A DNA stretch of 64,000 nucleotides from Mesorhizobium sp. Root552 (GCF_001427285.1 NZ_LMFV01000004.1:24683-88682), one strand, 5' to 3'; positions 1-7,119 are shown, numbered from the stretch's first letter. Notes: generated by a model not told the origin, from the letters alone. A program made the numbers and translations.

Positions 1-216
1 ACGCTCGAAGACGGTGCCGACAGTCACGGTGAACTGTTCGCGGCATTCCATGCAGTTATAGAGGCCGGGACGGTGCGCTTTGCCTTCCATCTTGGTGATG
101 CGGGTTTCGTTGGCATTACCGCAATGCGGGCAGATCGGGCCATTCGGCCAGCGCTGCGCCTCAAGATGGACACGGGCGGCGTCGGCGTCTTGGAAAATCG
201 GGCTGTCGAGCTTCAT
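1..216 (-). CDS. IS1595-family transposase, N-terminal part (runs off the window)
   Basis: The reading frame starts at 216 on the minus strand behind an AGGGA ribosome-binding site and runs off the left edge, so only about 72 residues are visible. They match the zinc-ribbon head of IS1595/ISXO2-type transposases: an AxxHLEAQRWPNGPICPHCGN stretch, then about 25 residues on a second CxxC (NCMECRE), then FTVTVGTVFE. The two CxxC pairs would bind zinc. The DDE catalytic domain lies outside the window, so it cannot be said whether the element is intact. Its presence beside the toxin-antitoxin locus fits a mobile neighbourhood. Confidence 0.85.
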   Translation of the reverse strand, partial: MKLDSPIFQDADAARVHLEAQRWPNGPICPHCGNANETRITKMEGKAHRPGLYNCMECREQFTVTVGTVFER

Positions 217-236
217 TGCGGTTTCCCTATGCCGCA

Positions 237-265
237 AATCTATGAAATGGCTCGTGCTTTGTCAA
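237..265 (-). promoter_or_regulatory. Sigma-70-like promoter of the IS1595 transposase
   Basis: On the minus strand a perfect TTGACA (265-260) is followed after 17 bp by TAGATT (242-237), 21 bp upstream of the transposase start codon. Seen directly; activity is inferred. Confidence 0.55.
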
Positions 266-485
266 GTATATAATTAGGAACAAATTCCTTTACACCGTCA
301 CGCTTACATGTTAGAGCAGGAACACTCTCCAAGTTGTGCCCATAGCATGAGGAGTGCCAGCCATACGACAGCCGGCACCTGCTAGCTGGCGGCGTTTAGG
401 GCTGTTGGGCGACGACCCTGGGCGCCAATACGCTACGGCAAAGGGATAAGGTATATTACTTTAAACCATCCGAATAGCCTTGTTC

Positions 486-519
486 CACGTATTGAAACGT
501 GTTTAGGCTTAACTTAACT
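486..519 (+). promoter_or_regulatory. Candidate promoter/operator of the toxin-antitoxin-chaperone operon
   Basis: An inverted repeat CACGT-6 bp-ACGTG (486-501) overlaps a possible -35 box TTGAAA (492-497). A weak -10-like TTAACT lies 16 bp further (514-519), 13 bp before the toxin start. Operators overlapping the promoter are typical for autoregulating antitoxins. The repeat is seen; its function is inferred. Confidence 0.35.
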
Positions 520-532
520 TCTTCGAGAGAGC

Positions 533-976
533 ATGGCGTCAGGTTCGCACGAAAAAGATTCGAACGACGGCGTCGCCATCCTGAGAAAGGACGGATGCAT
601 CTGCGCGAATGGTGACCACGCGGATGTATGGCTCATCGATGAGGCCAAGAGTGAATATGAAAAACTCCTTGCACGCACCGATGCAAATAGCCGGCGTGCG
701 GCCGCGCAACTCCCGCGCTATTTCCTGCGATACTCGCAGGGACTGCGCCTTTCAGATGAGCAATTCAAACCTCAGGGACAGAAAAGCAGCGGGAAACACA
801 CGCTCCAAATCTGGGAGTTCAAGGGCTACCAGTATAGGATATACGGCGTTGTGGTTGAGGTAGGTAAGAAGAGGACATTTATCGGAACCGCCGCAGACCC
901 AAGCAAGAAGAATAATAAAGCCAACCCATCCATTGTCCAGAAAGCACTGGATAATTACGTGAGGATATTCAAATGA
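533..976 (+). CDS. higB: RelE/HigB-superfamily toxin of a three-gene TAC locus
   Basis: A 147-residue protein with no signal peptide. The C-terminal half (about residues 90-147) has the RelE/HigB pattern: a WEFKGYQYRIYGVVV strand pair, then a basic strand (GKKRTFIGTAADPSKK) and a terminal helix (NKANPSIVQKALDNYV). This family usually cuts mRNA on the ribosome. The N-terminal extension of about 60 residues is longer than in minimal HigB. The start follows a GAGAG motif. The gene overlaps the next one by 4 bp (ATGA), and toxin-before-antitoxin order is typical of higBA. Base composition is AT-richer than its housekeeping neighbours, suggesting transfer. RelE-fold assignment is by pattern, not alignment. 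Confidence 0.7.
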   Translation: MASGSHEKDSNDGVAILRKDGCICANGDHADVWLIDEAKSEYEKLLARTDANSRRAAAQLPRYFLRYSQGLRLSDEQFKPQGQKSSGKHTLQIWEFKGYQYRIYGVVVEVGKKRTFIGTAADPSKKNNKANPSIVQKALDNYVRIFK

Positions 977-1383
977 ACCAGGAAAAGAATAGTGCCGTTG
1001 ACTTCATTACTGCGGAGGAAAACGCTCTTATGGATTTCCAATTTGCTATCCTTGATGAATTGGAAGCACGTGCATGGACGCAAGCGCGCCTCGCCGAAGA
1101 GCTTGGCGTTACGAGAGCGCGCGTGAGTCAAATGCTGTCATCCGAAGCTAATCCGACGTTGAAGCTGGCGGCACGCGCGTTGACCGTACTCGGGCTCAAG
1201 GCTGAATATGATCGTGCTGAGAGGCAAAAGGGAAAGCTGTCGGCACGTTTGATCCTTGACGACTTCGACGCTGCGCTTTCGCGTTTTGTCGACAACATTC
1301 AAGCTACCTCTTACGTTCGCCTGTCGAAATCTCAATATGCCGCAAATGAAAATTTTACTGAAACTTTTTCGCAAGCGGCCTAA
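973..1383 (+). CDS. higA: HigA-like XRE antitoxin with C-terminal extension (candidate chaperone-addiction region)
   Basis: A 136-residue protein with a clear Cro/XRE helix-turn-helix at about residues 35-60 (WTQARLAEELGVTRARVSQML), expected to bind the operon promoter and neutralise the upstream toxin. Plain HigA proteins often end soon after this domain; here about 50 residues follow. The segment TSYVRLSKSQY (112-122) resembles, from memory, the hydrophobic/basic motif through which Mycobacterium tuberculosis HigA1 depends on its SecB-like chaperone. Translation is coupled to the toxin gene (ATGA overlap), and the next gene starts 4 bp after the stop codon. Confidence 0.75.
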   Translation: MNQEKNSAVDFITAEENALMDFQFAILDELEARAWTQARLAEELGVTRARVSQMLSSEANPTLKLAARALTVLGLKAEYDRAERQKGKLSARLILDDFDAALSRFVDNIQATSYVRLSKSQYAANENFTETFSQAA

Positions 1384-1387
1384 TTGA

Positions 1388-1879
1388 ATGGCCAAGGAAA
1401 ACACAACTGTGAAGCTAGGGCTCTCGAAGAAGGAGATGCTTAGGCAATACCATCACGTGGTGGACTCTGCCGAATTGGTTTCTATATCTCTTATTAAAAG
1501 TCAGTTTGAAGTAAAACCTAACTTTTTTTCTTCTGAAAAAGCCAGACAAAACATTGGTTTTGATATCGATGTTTCGGAACTTGATTTCTCCGAGGAAAAA
1601 GGCGCAGTTATGGCATTTTTAAATGCTTCGGTGGAATCGAGAATTGGAAAGAAGCGTGAGCTTTTATTCCGAGCTGACTATATAGTTTTCTATGGTGGTC
1701 TGGTAGGAGCTTCGCCGGAAGCTGTAGATGCCTTCGTCAAACGAGTGGCTCCTTTTGCGTGCTATCCCTACTTTAGGGCATTGTTTGCAAACCATGACTG
1801 GGCGGCCAATACGCGGCTGCCTCCGCTGCCAGTGCTGCGAGAACCCGTAAAATTGGACACGGGTGAAATGACACGTTAG
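1388..1879 (+). CDS. SecB-like chaperone of the toxin-antitoxin module
   Basis: A 163-residue acidic/basic mixed protein without signal peptide. Its C-terminal part (residues 123-150, APFACYPYFRALFA then LPPLPV) matches the conserved SecB end, where a FPYAR-type motif precedes a PPL-x-L/V-x-P loop. SecB proteins are tetrameric cytosolic chaperones. In TAC systems a SecB-like copy protects a proteolysis-prone antitoxin. The gene directly follows the antitoxin gene with a 4-bp gap and no strong ribosome site, so translation is probably coupled. Overall similarity to housekeeping SecB is low, as expected for TAC copies. Function inferred from motif plus position. Confidence 0.65.
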   Translation: MAKENTTVKLGLSKKEMLRQYHHVVDSAELVSISLIKSQFEVKPNFFSSEKARQNIGFDIDVSELDFSEEKGAVMAFLNASVESRIGKKRELLFRADYIVFYGGLVGASPEAVDAFVKRVAPFACYPYFRALFANHDWAANTRLPPLPVLREPVKLDTGEMTR

Positions 1880-2027
1880 TTGGCAATCAATAAAGGAAGC
1901 CGTGCTCTCAAGTGCTTTGCGATTGAGGCTTAAAATTCTATCTTACGTTCCTAAAGGCTTGATCGGACACGGGCCTGCTAGCGAAGTGCAGAAAATGTGT
2001 CGTGTCCGTCATCAGACGGCGCCCCGG

Positions 2028-2115
2028 GGTGGGACCCGGTGCCTCCGGCACCTCCCACCCGGACAATAGCTCGCATCGATCCACCGGATCGATGCGTCGG
2101 GCCAAAAGGCCCGAC
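2028..2115. terminator. Three consecutive stem-loops behind lepA
   Basis: Three perfect or near-perfect hairpins follow each other. GGTGGGA (2028-2034) pairs with TCCCACC (2053-2059), enclosing GGTGCC/GGCACC (2038-2043/2047-2052). GCATCGATCC pairs with GGATCGATGC (2073-2082/2086-2095). GTCGGGCC pairs with GGCCCGAC (2096-2103/2108-2115). The last begins 3 bases beyond the lepA stop codon. No long U-run follows, so they may act as transcript-end stabilisers or bidirectional terminators between lepA and the incoming toxin operon. The remaining sequence 1880-2027 has no gene; it contains a 7-bp inverted repeat (GGACACG 1965-1971 / CGTGTCC 2001-2007). Confidence 0.6.
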
Positions 2116-2117
2116 CG

Positions 2118-3932
2118 CTAGTTGTCCCCCATCTTAAGCGCCTGAATGAACGCTTCCTGCGGGATGTCAACCTTGCCGAACTGGCGCATGCGCTTCTTGC
2201 CTTCCTTCTGCTTGTCGAGCAGCTTGCGCTTGCGGCTGACGTCGCCGCCGTAGCACTTGGCCGTGACGTCCTTGCGCAGCGCCGAAAGCGTTTCGCGGGC
2301 AATGACCTTGCCGCCGATGGCAGCCTGGATCGGGATCTTGAACATGTGCTGCGGGATCAATTCCTTCAGCTTCTCGACCATGGTGCGGCCACGCTTTTCC
2401 GCCGCCGTGCGGTGGACCAGCATGGAGAGCGCATCGACCGGTTCCTCGTTGACGAGGATCGACATCTTGACGAGGTCGCCTTCCTTGTAGTCGGTCAAAT
2501 GGTAGTCGAAGGAGGCGTAGCCCTTCGAGATCGACTTCAGGCGGTCATAGAAATCGAACACCACTTCGTTGAGCGGCAGGTCGTAGACCAGCATGGCGCG
2601 CTTGCCGACATAAGAGAGGTCGACCTGGATGCCGCGGCGGTCCTGGCAGAGCTTGAGGATGGAGCCGAGATAGTCGTCGGGCGTGAGGATGGTGGCGCGT
2701 ATCCACGGCTCCTCGATGTGGTCGATCTTGACCACGTCAGGCATGTCGGCGGGATTGTGCAGTTCCTTCATCTCGCCGTTGGTGAGATGCATGCGGTAGA
2801 CGACCGAGGGCGCGGTGGCGATGAGGTCGAGGTCGAACTCGCGCTCCAGCCGCTCCTGAATGATTTCGAGGTGCAGCAGGCCAAGGAAGCCGCAGCGGAA
2901 GCCGAAGCCGAGCGCGGCCGACGTTTCCATTTCATAAGAGAACGAGGCGTCGTTGAGGCGCAGCTTGCCGACGGCGGCGCGCAAATCCTCGAAGTCGGCG
3001 GCATCGACCGGGAACAGGCCGCAGAACACCACCGGCTGGGCGGGTTTGAAGCCGGGCAGCGCCGAAGCGGTGGGGCGGCGGTCCTCGGTGATGGTGTCGC
3101 CGACGCGGGTGTCGGCCACTTCCTTGATCGAGGCGGTGATGAAGCCGAACTCGCCGGGGCCGATCTCGTCGGCCTGCACCATCTTGGGCGTGAAGAAGCC
3201 GGCGCGCTCGACCGGGTATTTCGCGCCGGTGCCCATCATGCGGATGGTCTGGCCCTTGCGCAGAACGCCGTCGATGACGCGCACGAGCACGATGACGCCG
3301 AGATAGGCGTCGTACCAGCTGTCGACCAGCATGGCCTTGAGCGGCTTTGACGCATCGCCTTCGCGCGGCGGCGGAAGCTGGTGGACGATGGCCTCCAGCA
3401 CGTCCTCGATGCCGATACCGGTCTTGGCCGAGATCATGACGGCCTGCGAGGCGTCGAGGCCGATGACTTCCTCGACCTGCTCCTTGATGCGCTCGGGCTC
3501 GGCGGCGGGCAGGTCGATCTTGTTGAGGACGACGACGATCTCGTGGTTGTTGTCGATGGCCTGGTAGACGTTGGCGAGCGTCTGGGCTTCCACGCCCTGC
3601 GAGGCGTCGACGACCAAAAGCGAACCTTCGCAGGCGGCGAGTGAGCGCGATACCTCATAGGCGAAGTCGACGTGGCCGGGGGTGTCGATGAGGTTGAGGA
3701 CGTAGTCCTCGCCGTTCTTGGCCTTGTAGGCGAGGCGCACGGTCTGGGCCTTGATGGTGATGCCGCGCTCGCGCTCGATGTCCATGTTGTCGAGCACCTG
3801 CTCCTTGCCGGCCATCTCGCGCGCATCCATGGCGCCGGTGAGCTGGATCAGGCGGTCGGCGAGCGTGGACTTGCCATGGTCGATATGGGCGACGATGGAG
3901 AAGTTGCGGATGTGGTCGAGCGGTGTGGTCAT
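2118..3932 (-). CDS. lepA: Elongation factor 4 (LepA) GTPase
   Basis: A 604-residue translational GTPase of normal family length. The N-terminus gives the start: [23 protein letters not shown], with the G1 loop AHIDHGKST at about residues 15-23. The DTPGH motif and NKID follow in the G domain, and the LepA-specific C-terminal domain ends ...[26 protein letters not shown]4 acts on stalled or mistranslocated ribosomes at the membrane and in the cytosol. The gene stands alone, and the next gene downstream belongs to an accessory region on the other strand. Confidence 0.98.
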   Translation of the reverse strand: MTTPLDHIRNFSIVAHIDHGKSTLADRLIQLTGAMDAREMAGKEQVLDNMDIERERGITIKAQTVRLAYKAKNGEDYVLNLIDTPGHVDFAYEVSRSLAACEGSLLVVDASQGVEAQTLANVYQAIDNNHEIVVVLNKIDLPAAEPERIKEQVEEVIGLDASQAVMISAKTGIGIEDVLEAIVHQLPPPREGDASKPLKAMLVDSWYDAYLGVIVLVRVIDGVLRKGQTIRMMGTGAKYPVERAGFFTPKMVQADEIGPGEFGFITASIKEVADTRVGDTITEDRRPTASALPGFKPAQPVVFCGLFPVDAADFEDLRAAVGKLRLNDASFSYEMETSAALGFGFRCGFLGLLHLEIIQERLEREFDLDLIATAPSVVYRMHLTNGEMKELHNPADMPDVVKIDHIEEPWIRATILTPDDYLGSILKLCQDRRGIQVDLSYVGKRAMLVYDLPLNEVVFDFYDRLKSISKGYASFDYHLTDYKEGDLVKMSILVNEEPVDALSMLVHRTAAEKRGRTMVEKLKELIPQHMFKIPIQAAIGGKVIARETLSALRKDVTAKCYGGDVSRKRKLLDKQKEGKKRMRQFGKVDIPQEAFIQALKMGDN

Positions 3933-3986
3933 GGCCGCGGGCTTTATCAGGCCGACCGTGCATCGGCAAGCGCAGCCGGCGGTGGC

Positions 3987-4622
3987 CTACCAGCGCAGGG
4001 CGCGGCTTGCGGCCAGCGCGCCGAGCGCGGCCAGGGCCAGGATGGCGATGCTGTACCAGGTGGCGACGAAGAGCGGCGAATCGTCGGTGCAGTGCGCGGC
4101 GTAAAACGTTGCCGCGATGCCGCCTGCCAGGAGGCCCGCGACGGCGCCGGCCAAGCGCGGGCGGGCGGGCGCGCCGCGGCGCATGGCGGCAAGCAGGACG
4201 GCAAGCGGTGCAAAGCCGATCAGCGGGATGAAGACGAGGCAGAGCATGTTGTTGTTGCCGATCCAGAGGGCCGGCCAGTCCGGCATCGGCACCAGCATCA
4301 TTTCGGCAAGCACGGCGACGGCGAGCAGGAGGGGCGCGGCGAGAAGCAGGCCAAGAACGCGCGCACCTGCCTGCGGGCGCGAAAGGGCCGCGGCCGAGGC
4401 GAGAGCGGTGAGCGCAAGCGTGGCCGTCATGACGAACTTCAGCAGGAAGCGCGGCGTAGCGGCAGCGGCGTGGATGTCGGGGCGCGGACCGAGCATGCCG
4501 AAGAACGCGACCGCCGCCAGAACGATGGCGACGGCGACACCGCCGGCAAGCATGGTGGTGACGGACGGGCCGGTTGAGCGGGCATCCTTCGACAGGGTGG
4601 CGATGAGGTCGTCGGTCTTCAT
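3987..4622 (-). CDS. nrsF: NrsF-type anti-sigma factor (DUF1109 membrane protein)
   Basis: A 211-residue protein with six hydrophobic segments (starting about residues 23, 62, 86, 128, 155 and 185) after a short cytosolic N-terminus (MKTDDLIATLSKDA). This is the NrsF/DUF1109 architecture, which holds the partner ECF sigma factor at the membrane. Two cysteines are present (Cys128 and Cys178); in Caulobacter NrsF two conserved cysteines are needed for the response. The start is 1 bp beyond the sigma-factor stop codon, so the pair is translationally coupled. A longer start at 4658 is possible but would overlap the sigma gene. Confidence 0.85.
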   Translation of the reverse strand: MKTDDLIATLSKDARSTGPSVTTMLAGGVAVAIVLAAVAFFGMLGPRPDIHAAAATPRFLLKFVMTATLALTALASAAALSRPQAGARVLGLLLAAPLLLAVAVLAEMMLVPMPDWPALWIGNNNMLCLVFIPLIGFAPLAVLLAAMRRGAPARPRLAGAVAGLLAGGIAATFYAAHCTDDSPLFVATWYSIAILALAALGALAASRALRW

Positions 4623-4623
4623 G

Positions 4624-5163
4624 TCATCGCTCCCCGAAGCGCCGGGCAATTGCGGCAAGGCCGCGGTGAAGCGCCACGCGCACGGCGGTGTTGGTCATGC
4701 CGAGCGCATCCGCCGTCTCGGCTATGGACTGGCCCTCGACCGATACGGAAGCGACGACGGCCTTTTGCGAGGGCGACAGCGTATCGAGCGCGCGGCCAAG
4801 GTCGCGCTGGCTGATTGCCTCGCTTTCCGGTGCGGCAAGCGTGTCGGAGAAGTCGGCGATATCGAGCTCGACCCTGCGGCCGCGCCGGCGGAAGGCGTCG
4901 ATGGCCTTGAAGCGGGCGATGGCGAATATCCACGGCAGGACGGGCTCGTCCTGACGCCAGGTGTGCCGTTTCAGATGGATGGCCAGCAACGTATCCTGCA
5001 CGATGTCTTCCGCCTCTACCCCGCCGCCCGGTGCGGTCAGCCGCCTTGCCAGCGCGCGCACACGCAGCGCTACCATCGACAGGAAACGCTGGTAGGCCCG
5101 CTCGTCGCCGGCCATCGCGGCCCTGAGCAATCCGGCAAGCTCGGCGTCGTCGGGTCTGGTCAA
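4624..5163 (-). CDS. sigF: ECF sigma factor, SigF type
   Basis: A 179-residue ECF sigma factor. Region 2 (about residues 15-90) includes EDIVQDTLLAIH and WIFAIARFKAIDAFRRR. Region 4 (about 125-175) includes LSPSQKAVVASVSVEGQSIAETADALGMTNTAVRVALHRGL. The start codon is TTG at 5163-5161, behind an AGGAAG ribosome site; no ATG exists in frame upstream before a stop. Its partner is the NrsF-type anti-sigma factor just downstream. The divergent genes (a Met-rich exported peptide and msrA) are its likely targets, since similar promoter boxes face both ways in the 256-bp divergent region. Confidence 0.93.
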   Translation of the reverse strand: MTRPDDAELAGLLRAAMAGDERAYQRFLSMVALRVRALARRLTAPGGGVEAEDIVQDTLLAIHLKRHTWRQDEPVLPWIFAIARFKAIDAFRRRGRRVELDIADFSDTLAAPESEAISQRDLGRALDTLSPSQKAVVASVSVEGQSIAETADALGMTNTAVRVALHRGLAAIARRFGER

Positions 5164-5184
5164 TAAGCGCTTCCTACAATGCTA

Positions 5185-5210
5185 TTCGCCGGCAGGGCCA
5201 TCGTTGTTAC
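5185..5210 (-). promoter_or_regulatory. Candidate autoregulated ECF promoter of sigF-nrsF
   Basis: On the minus strand GTAAC (5210-5206) is followed after 17 bp by CGAA (5188-5185). The sigF TTG start at 5163 leaves a short leader with the ribosome site. The box matches the GTAAC...CGAA pattern known for SigF-type ECF promoters and resembles the divergent plus-strand box, including the shared CCGGCGAA core. Confidence 0.55.
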
Positions 5211-5273
5211 GTGCTGGGCGAATTTGTCGAAGTAAACCGCCGGCCGATCACGAAAGCGTGTCGTGGCGCGAGC

Positions 5274-5298
5274 GTAACATTTGCCGCCGTCCGGCGAA
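5274..5298 (+). promoter_or_regulatory. Candidate SigF-type promoter of the Met-rich peptide and msrA
   Basis: GTAAC (5274-5278), 16 bp spacer, CGAA (5295-5298). Same layout as the box driving the sigma gene in the opposite direction. It would give a leader of about 115 nt before the peptide start at 5420. Confidence 0.55.
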
Positions 5299-5419
5299 AT
5301 ACGAGCAGGACCCGGCCTTGCCAGCAAGTTGGCGATGGCCTGGCCTGCGGTGGCCGCGCGGCGGCGTCGCAACACCATCCATGGGCGGCAGGCAGCCGCA
5401 CCGGCCACGGGAGAAAGAC

Positions 5420-5719
5420 ATGACACGCATAACCTCATTATCGACGATCGGCTTTGCAGTTGCCTCGGTCTTCCTGTTCGCAGGCGGGCCGGCTTTCGCC
5501 GAAGACGCGATGAAGCCAGCCACGGACAGCATGGCCACCGACAGCATGAAGCCTGCCGACCCGATGGCGGCGGATGCGATGAAGGCCGACTGCATGGAAA
5601 AGGCCGGCATGGAAACCGACGCCATGAAGAAGGACGAGGCGATGAAGGCCTGCGACGGCATGGCGATGAAGGGCGACGCGATGAGCACGGATGCCATGAA
5701 GCCGGCAAGTTCGAACTGA
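5420..5719 (+). CDS. Secreted methionine-rich peptide (MrpX-like oxidant sink)
   Basis: A 99-residue protein starting at 5420 behind a GGGAGAAAG ribosome site. Residues 1-27 form a signal peptide (charged start, hydrophobic core, AFA cleavage site). The mature 72 residues contain 13 methionines (18%) in a loose 4-7-residue rhythm of DAMK/DSM/DAM units, together with many D, A and K, two cysteines and no aromatic residue. It is too repetitive to fold as an enzyme. In Azospira suillum a similar exported Met-rich peptide (MrpX), controlled by SigF/NrsF, absorbs hypochlorite by methionine oxidation and is repaired by a methionine sulfoxide reductase. The same neighbours are present here. Role by analogy; the composition is certain. 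Confidence 0.8.
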   Translation: MTRITSLSTIGFAVASVFLFAGGPAFAEDAMKPATDSMATDSMKPADPMAADAMKADCMEKAGMETDAMKKDEAMKACDGMAMKGDAMSTDAMKPASSN

Positions 5720-5753
5720 GCAGTCAACACGCACGCAGTTGTGAGACGCATGG

Positions 5754-5797
5754 CGGAGCGTTCCGTTCTATGCTTTGCGGCAAACGCGAGCGCTCCG
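5754..5797 (+). terminator. Intra-operon stem-loop between Met-rich peptide and msrA
   Basis: CGGAGCG (5754-5760) pairs with CGCTCCG (5791-5797), with an inner TTTG/CAAA pairing in the loop. No U-run follows. It could attenuate read-through or protect the upstream message, so that the sink peptide is made in excess over the repair enzyme. The hairpin is seen; its role is inferred. Confidence 0.4.
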
Positions 5798-5827
5798 TCC
5801 GAAACTCCTAGCTGAAGGAGATACCGC

Positions 5828-6553
5828 ATGACCAATCCGACGAAACGTTCCTCCCGGTGCAACCGGAGCCTGATGGCGGGATTGCTTGCGCTGAGTGCGA
5901 TTGCGCTATGGCAGGCGCCAGCAAGTGCGGCGGAGGATGCCGTGGTAATCCCACCGCCTGCGCTCGACGAACAGGCAAAACCAGGACTGGAAAAGGCCGT
6001 GTTCGCTGGTGGCTGCTTCTGGGGCGTGCAAGGGGTGTTCCAGCACGTGAAGGGGGTGACGAGCGCCGTGTCGGGCTATGCCGGCGGCAGTGCCGACGAC
6101 GCGGTCTACGAGACGGTTGGCAGTGGGCGCACCGGACATGCGGAATCGGTCGAGATCACCTACGACGCGTCCAAGGTCACTTACGGCCAGTTGCTCCAGG
6201 TCTATTTCTCGGTGGCGCACAATCCGACGCAGCTCAACTACCAAGGACCGGACCGTGGAACGCAGTATCGTTCAACGGTTTTCACGGAAAACGCCGAACA
6301 GGAAAAGATCGCGCAGAGCTACATCGCCCAACTCGACAAGGCCAAGCTGTTTGACAAGCCGATCGTGACAACGCTTGAAAGCGGCAAGGCGTTCTATCCC
6401 GCCGAGGACTATCACCAGGATTTCCTCCAGTTGAACCCGACCTACCCCTACATCGTCTACAACGACCTGCCGAAGGTGGAAAACCTCAAGGCACTGTTCC
6501 CGACGCTCTACAGCGACAAGCCGGTGCTGGTCATGGCCGCTAAAAAGAGCTGA
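5828..6553 (+). CDS. msrA: Exported peptide-methionine (S)-S-oxide reductase MsrA
   Basis: A 241-residue MsrA with a GAAGGAG ribosome site. Residues 1-34 look like a signal peptide (RSSRCNRS, hydrophobic LMAGLLALSAIALW, ASA cleavage). The catalytic motif GGCFWG places the nucleophile at Cys63; GYAGG, GRTGHAESVEITYD and YHQDFL are also present. It reduces Met-S-sulfoxide. Export places it with the Met-rich peptide encoded 108 bp upstream, so it is the likely repair partner. Apart from Cys11 in the signal peptide, Cys63 is the only cysteine: the usual C-terminal recycling cysteines are missing, so the regenerating reductant must act directly on Cys63. Confidence 0.95.
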   Translation: MTNPTKRSSRCNRSLMAGLLALSAIALWQAPASAAEDAVVIPPPALDEQAKPGLEKAVFAGGCFWGVQGVFQHVKGVTSAVSGYAGGSADDAVYETVGSGRTGHAESVEITYDASKVTYGQLLQVYFSVAHNPTQLNYQGPDRGTQYRSTVFTENAEQEKIAQSYIAQLDKAKLFDKPIVTTLESGKAFYPAEDYHQDFLQLNPTYPYIVYNDLPKVENLKALFPTLYSDKPVLVMAAKKS

Positions 6554-6588
6554 CGTCTAGAACGCCTGCCAGACACGCCCTATCGGGT

Positions 6589-6924
6589 TCAGGCGCGCTT
6601 GTGCCTGAGCCATCCCCACCCCAGTACCGCCAGCGCCGCGACTATGGCCGCGGGCAGCAGGACAAACGGGACGATGCCAATGGCAATGAAGCCGATGCCT
6701 CCCAAAGCCTGACCGATCCGGCCGGGCATCGAGTCCGCTCCGAACAAATTCACAATCAACAGGCCCAGCGCAATTGCGGAACACTGCGCGACAAATGTCC
6801 AGAACAGGAGCTGGAACAGACCGCCGCGCTTTTTGAACCAGTATCTTTCGATCACGACCGGAATGCATATCGCGAGCAGGATCGCCACGAGGGGCAGCAT
6901 ACCGGTGAACCATGTTCTATCCAT
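6589..6924 (-). CDS. Small membrane protein of unknown function
   Basis: A 111-residue protein with three hydrophobic segments (about residues 7-26, 38-60 and 76-103), separated by short basic linkers (ERYWFKKRGG), and a basic C-terminal end (RHKRA). No family was recognised. It converges with msrA (35-bp gap) and is preceded by about 195 bp without a gene, in which the porin terminator lies. Confidence 0.6.
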   Translation of the reverse strand: MDRTWFTGMLPLVAILLAICIPVVIERYWFKKRGGLFQLLFWTFVAQCSAIALGLLIVNLFGADSMPGRIGQALGGIGFIAIGIVPFVLLPAAIVAALAVLGWGWLRHKRA

Positions 6925-7048
6925 CAGCCAAGGCTCTCAGCCCATATCGAGGAAAGACCGCAGCCTTTTTACCCAAAGCTGCGGTCAGCGGTCAGCCAAG
7001 CTGACGGTATGGTAAACCGTGCCGCAGCCTGACAAGGCGCCAAAAGAG

Positions 7049-7082
7049 AAACGCCCCGCAGCCATGTGGCAGCGGGGCGTTT
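7049..7082. terminator. Bidirectional intrinsic terminator downstream of the porin gene
   Basis: Perfect 11-bp arms AAACGCCCCGC (7049-7059) and GCGGGGCGTTT (7072-7082) with a 12-nt loop and T-runs on both sides (TTTTT on plus, TTTCTCTTTT on minus). It lies 37 bp beyond the porin stop codon. Confidence 0.85.
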
Positions 7083-7119
7083 TTGAGGTGTTCCTAGGGG
7101 ATCAGCCCCGAATGTCAGA

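Larger units (their letters stand above)
217..532. other. Intergenic stretch between transposase and toxin gene
   Basis: This 316-bp stretch has no convincing gene. It holds the transposase promoter (237-265) and, at its right end, the candidate promoter and operator of the toxin-antitoxin operon. It is clearly more AT-rich than the housekeeping genes further right. The terminal inverted repeat of the IS element should lie here but could not be delimited without the other end. Confidence 0.5.

Noticed and set aside
2346..3350. 334-codon plus-strand open frame opposite lepA
   Set aside because: Antisense shadow of a highly conserved gene; composition (many D, H, E, G, V) is that of a reverse-strand frame in GC-rich DNA and has no family motif.
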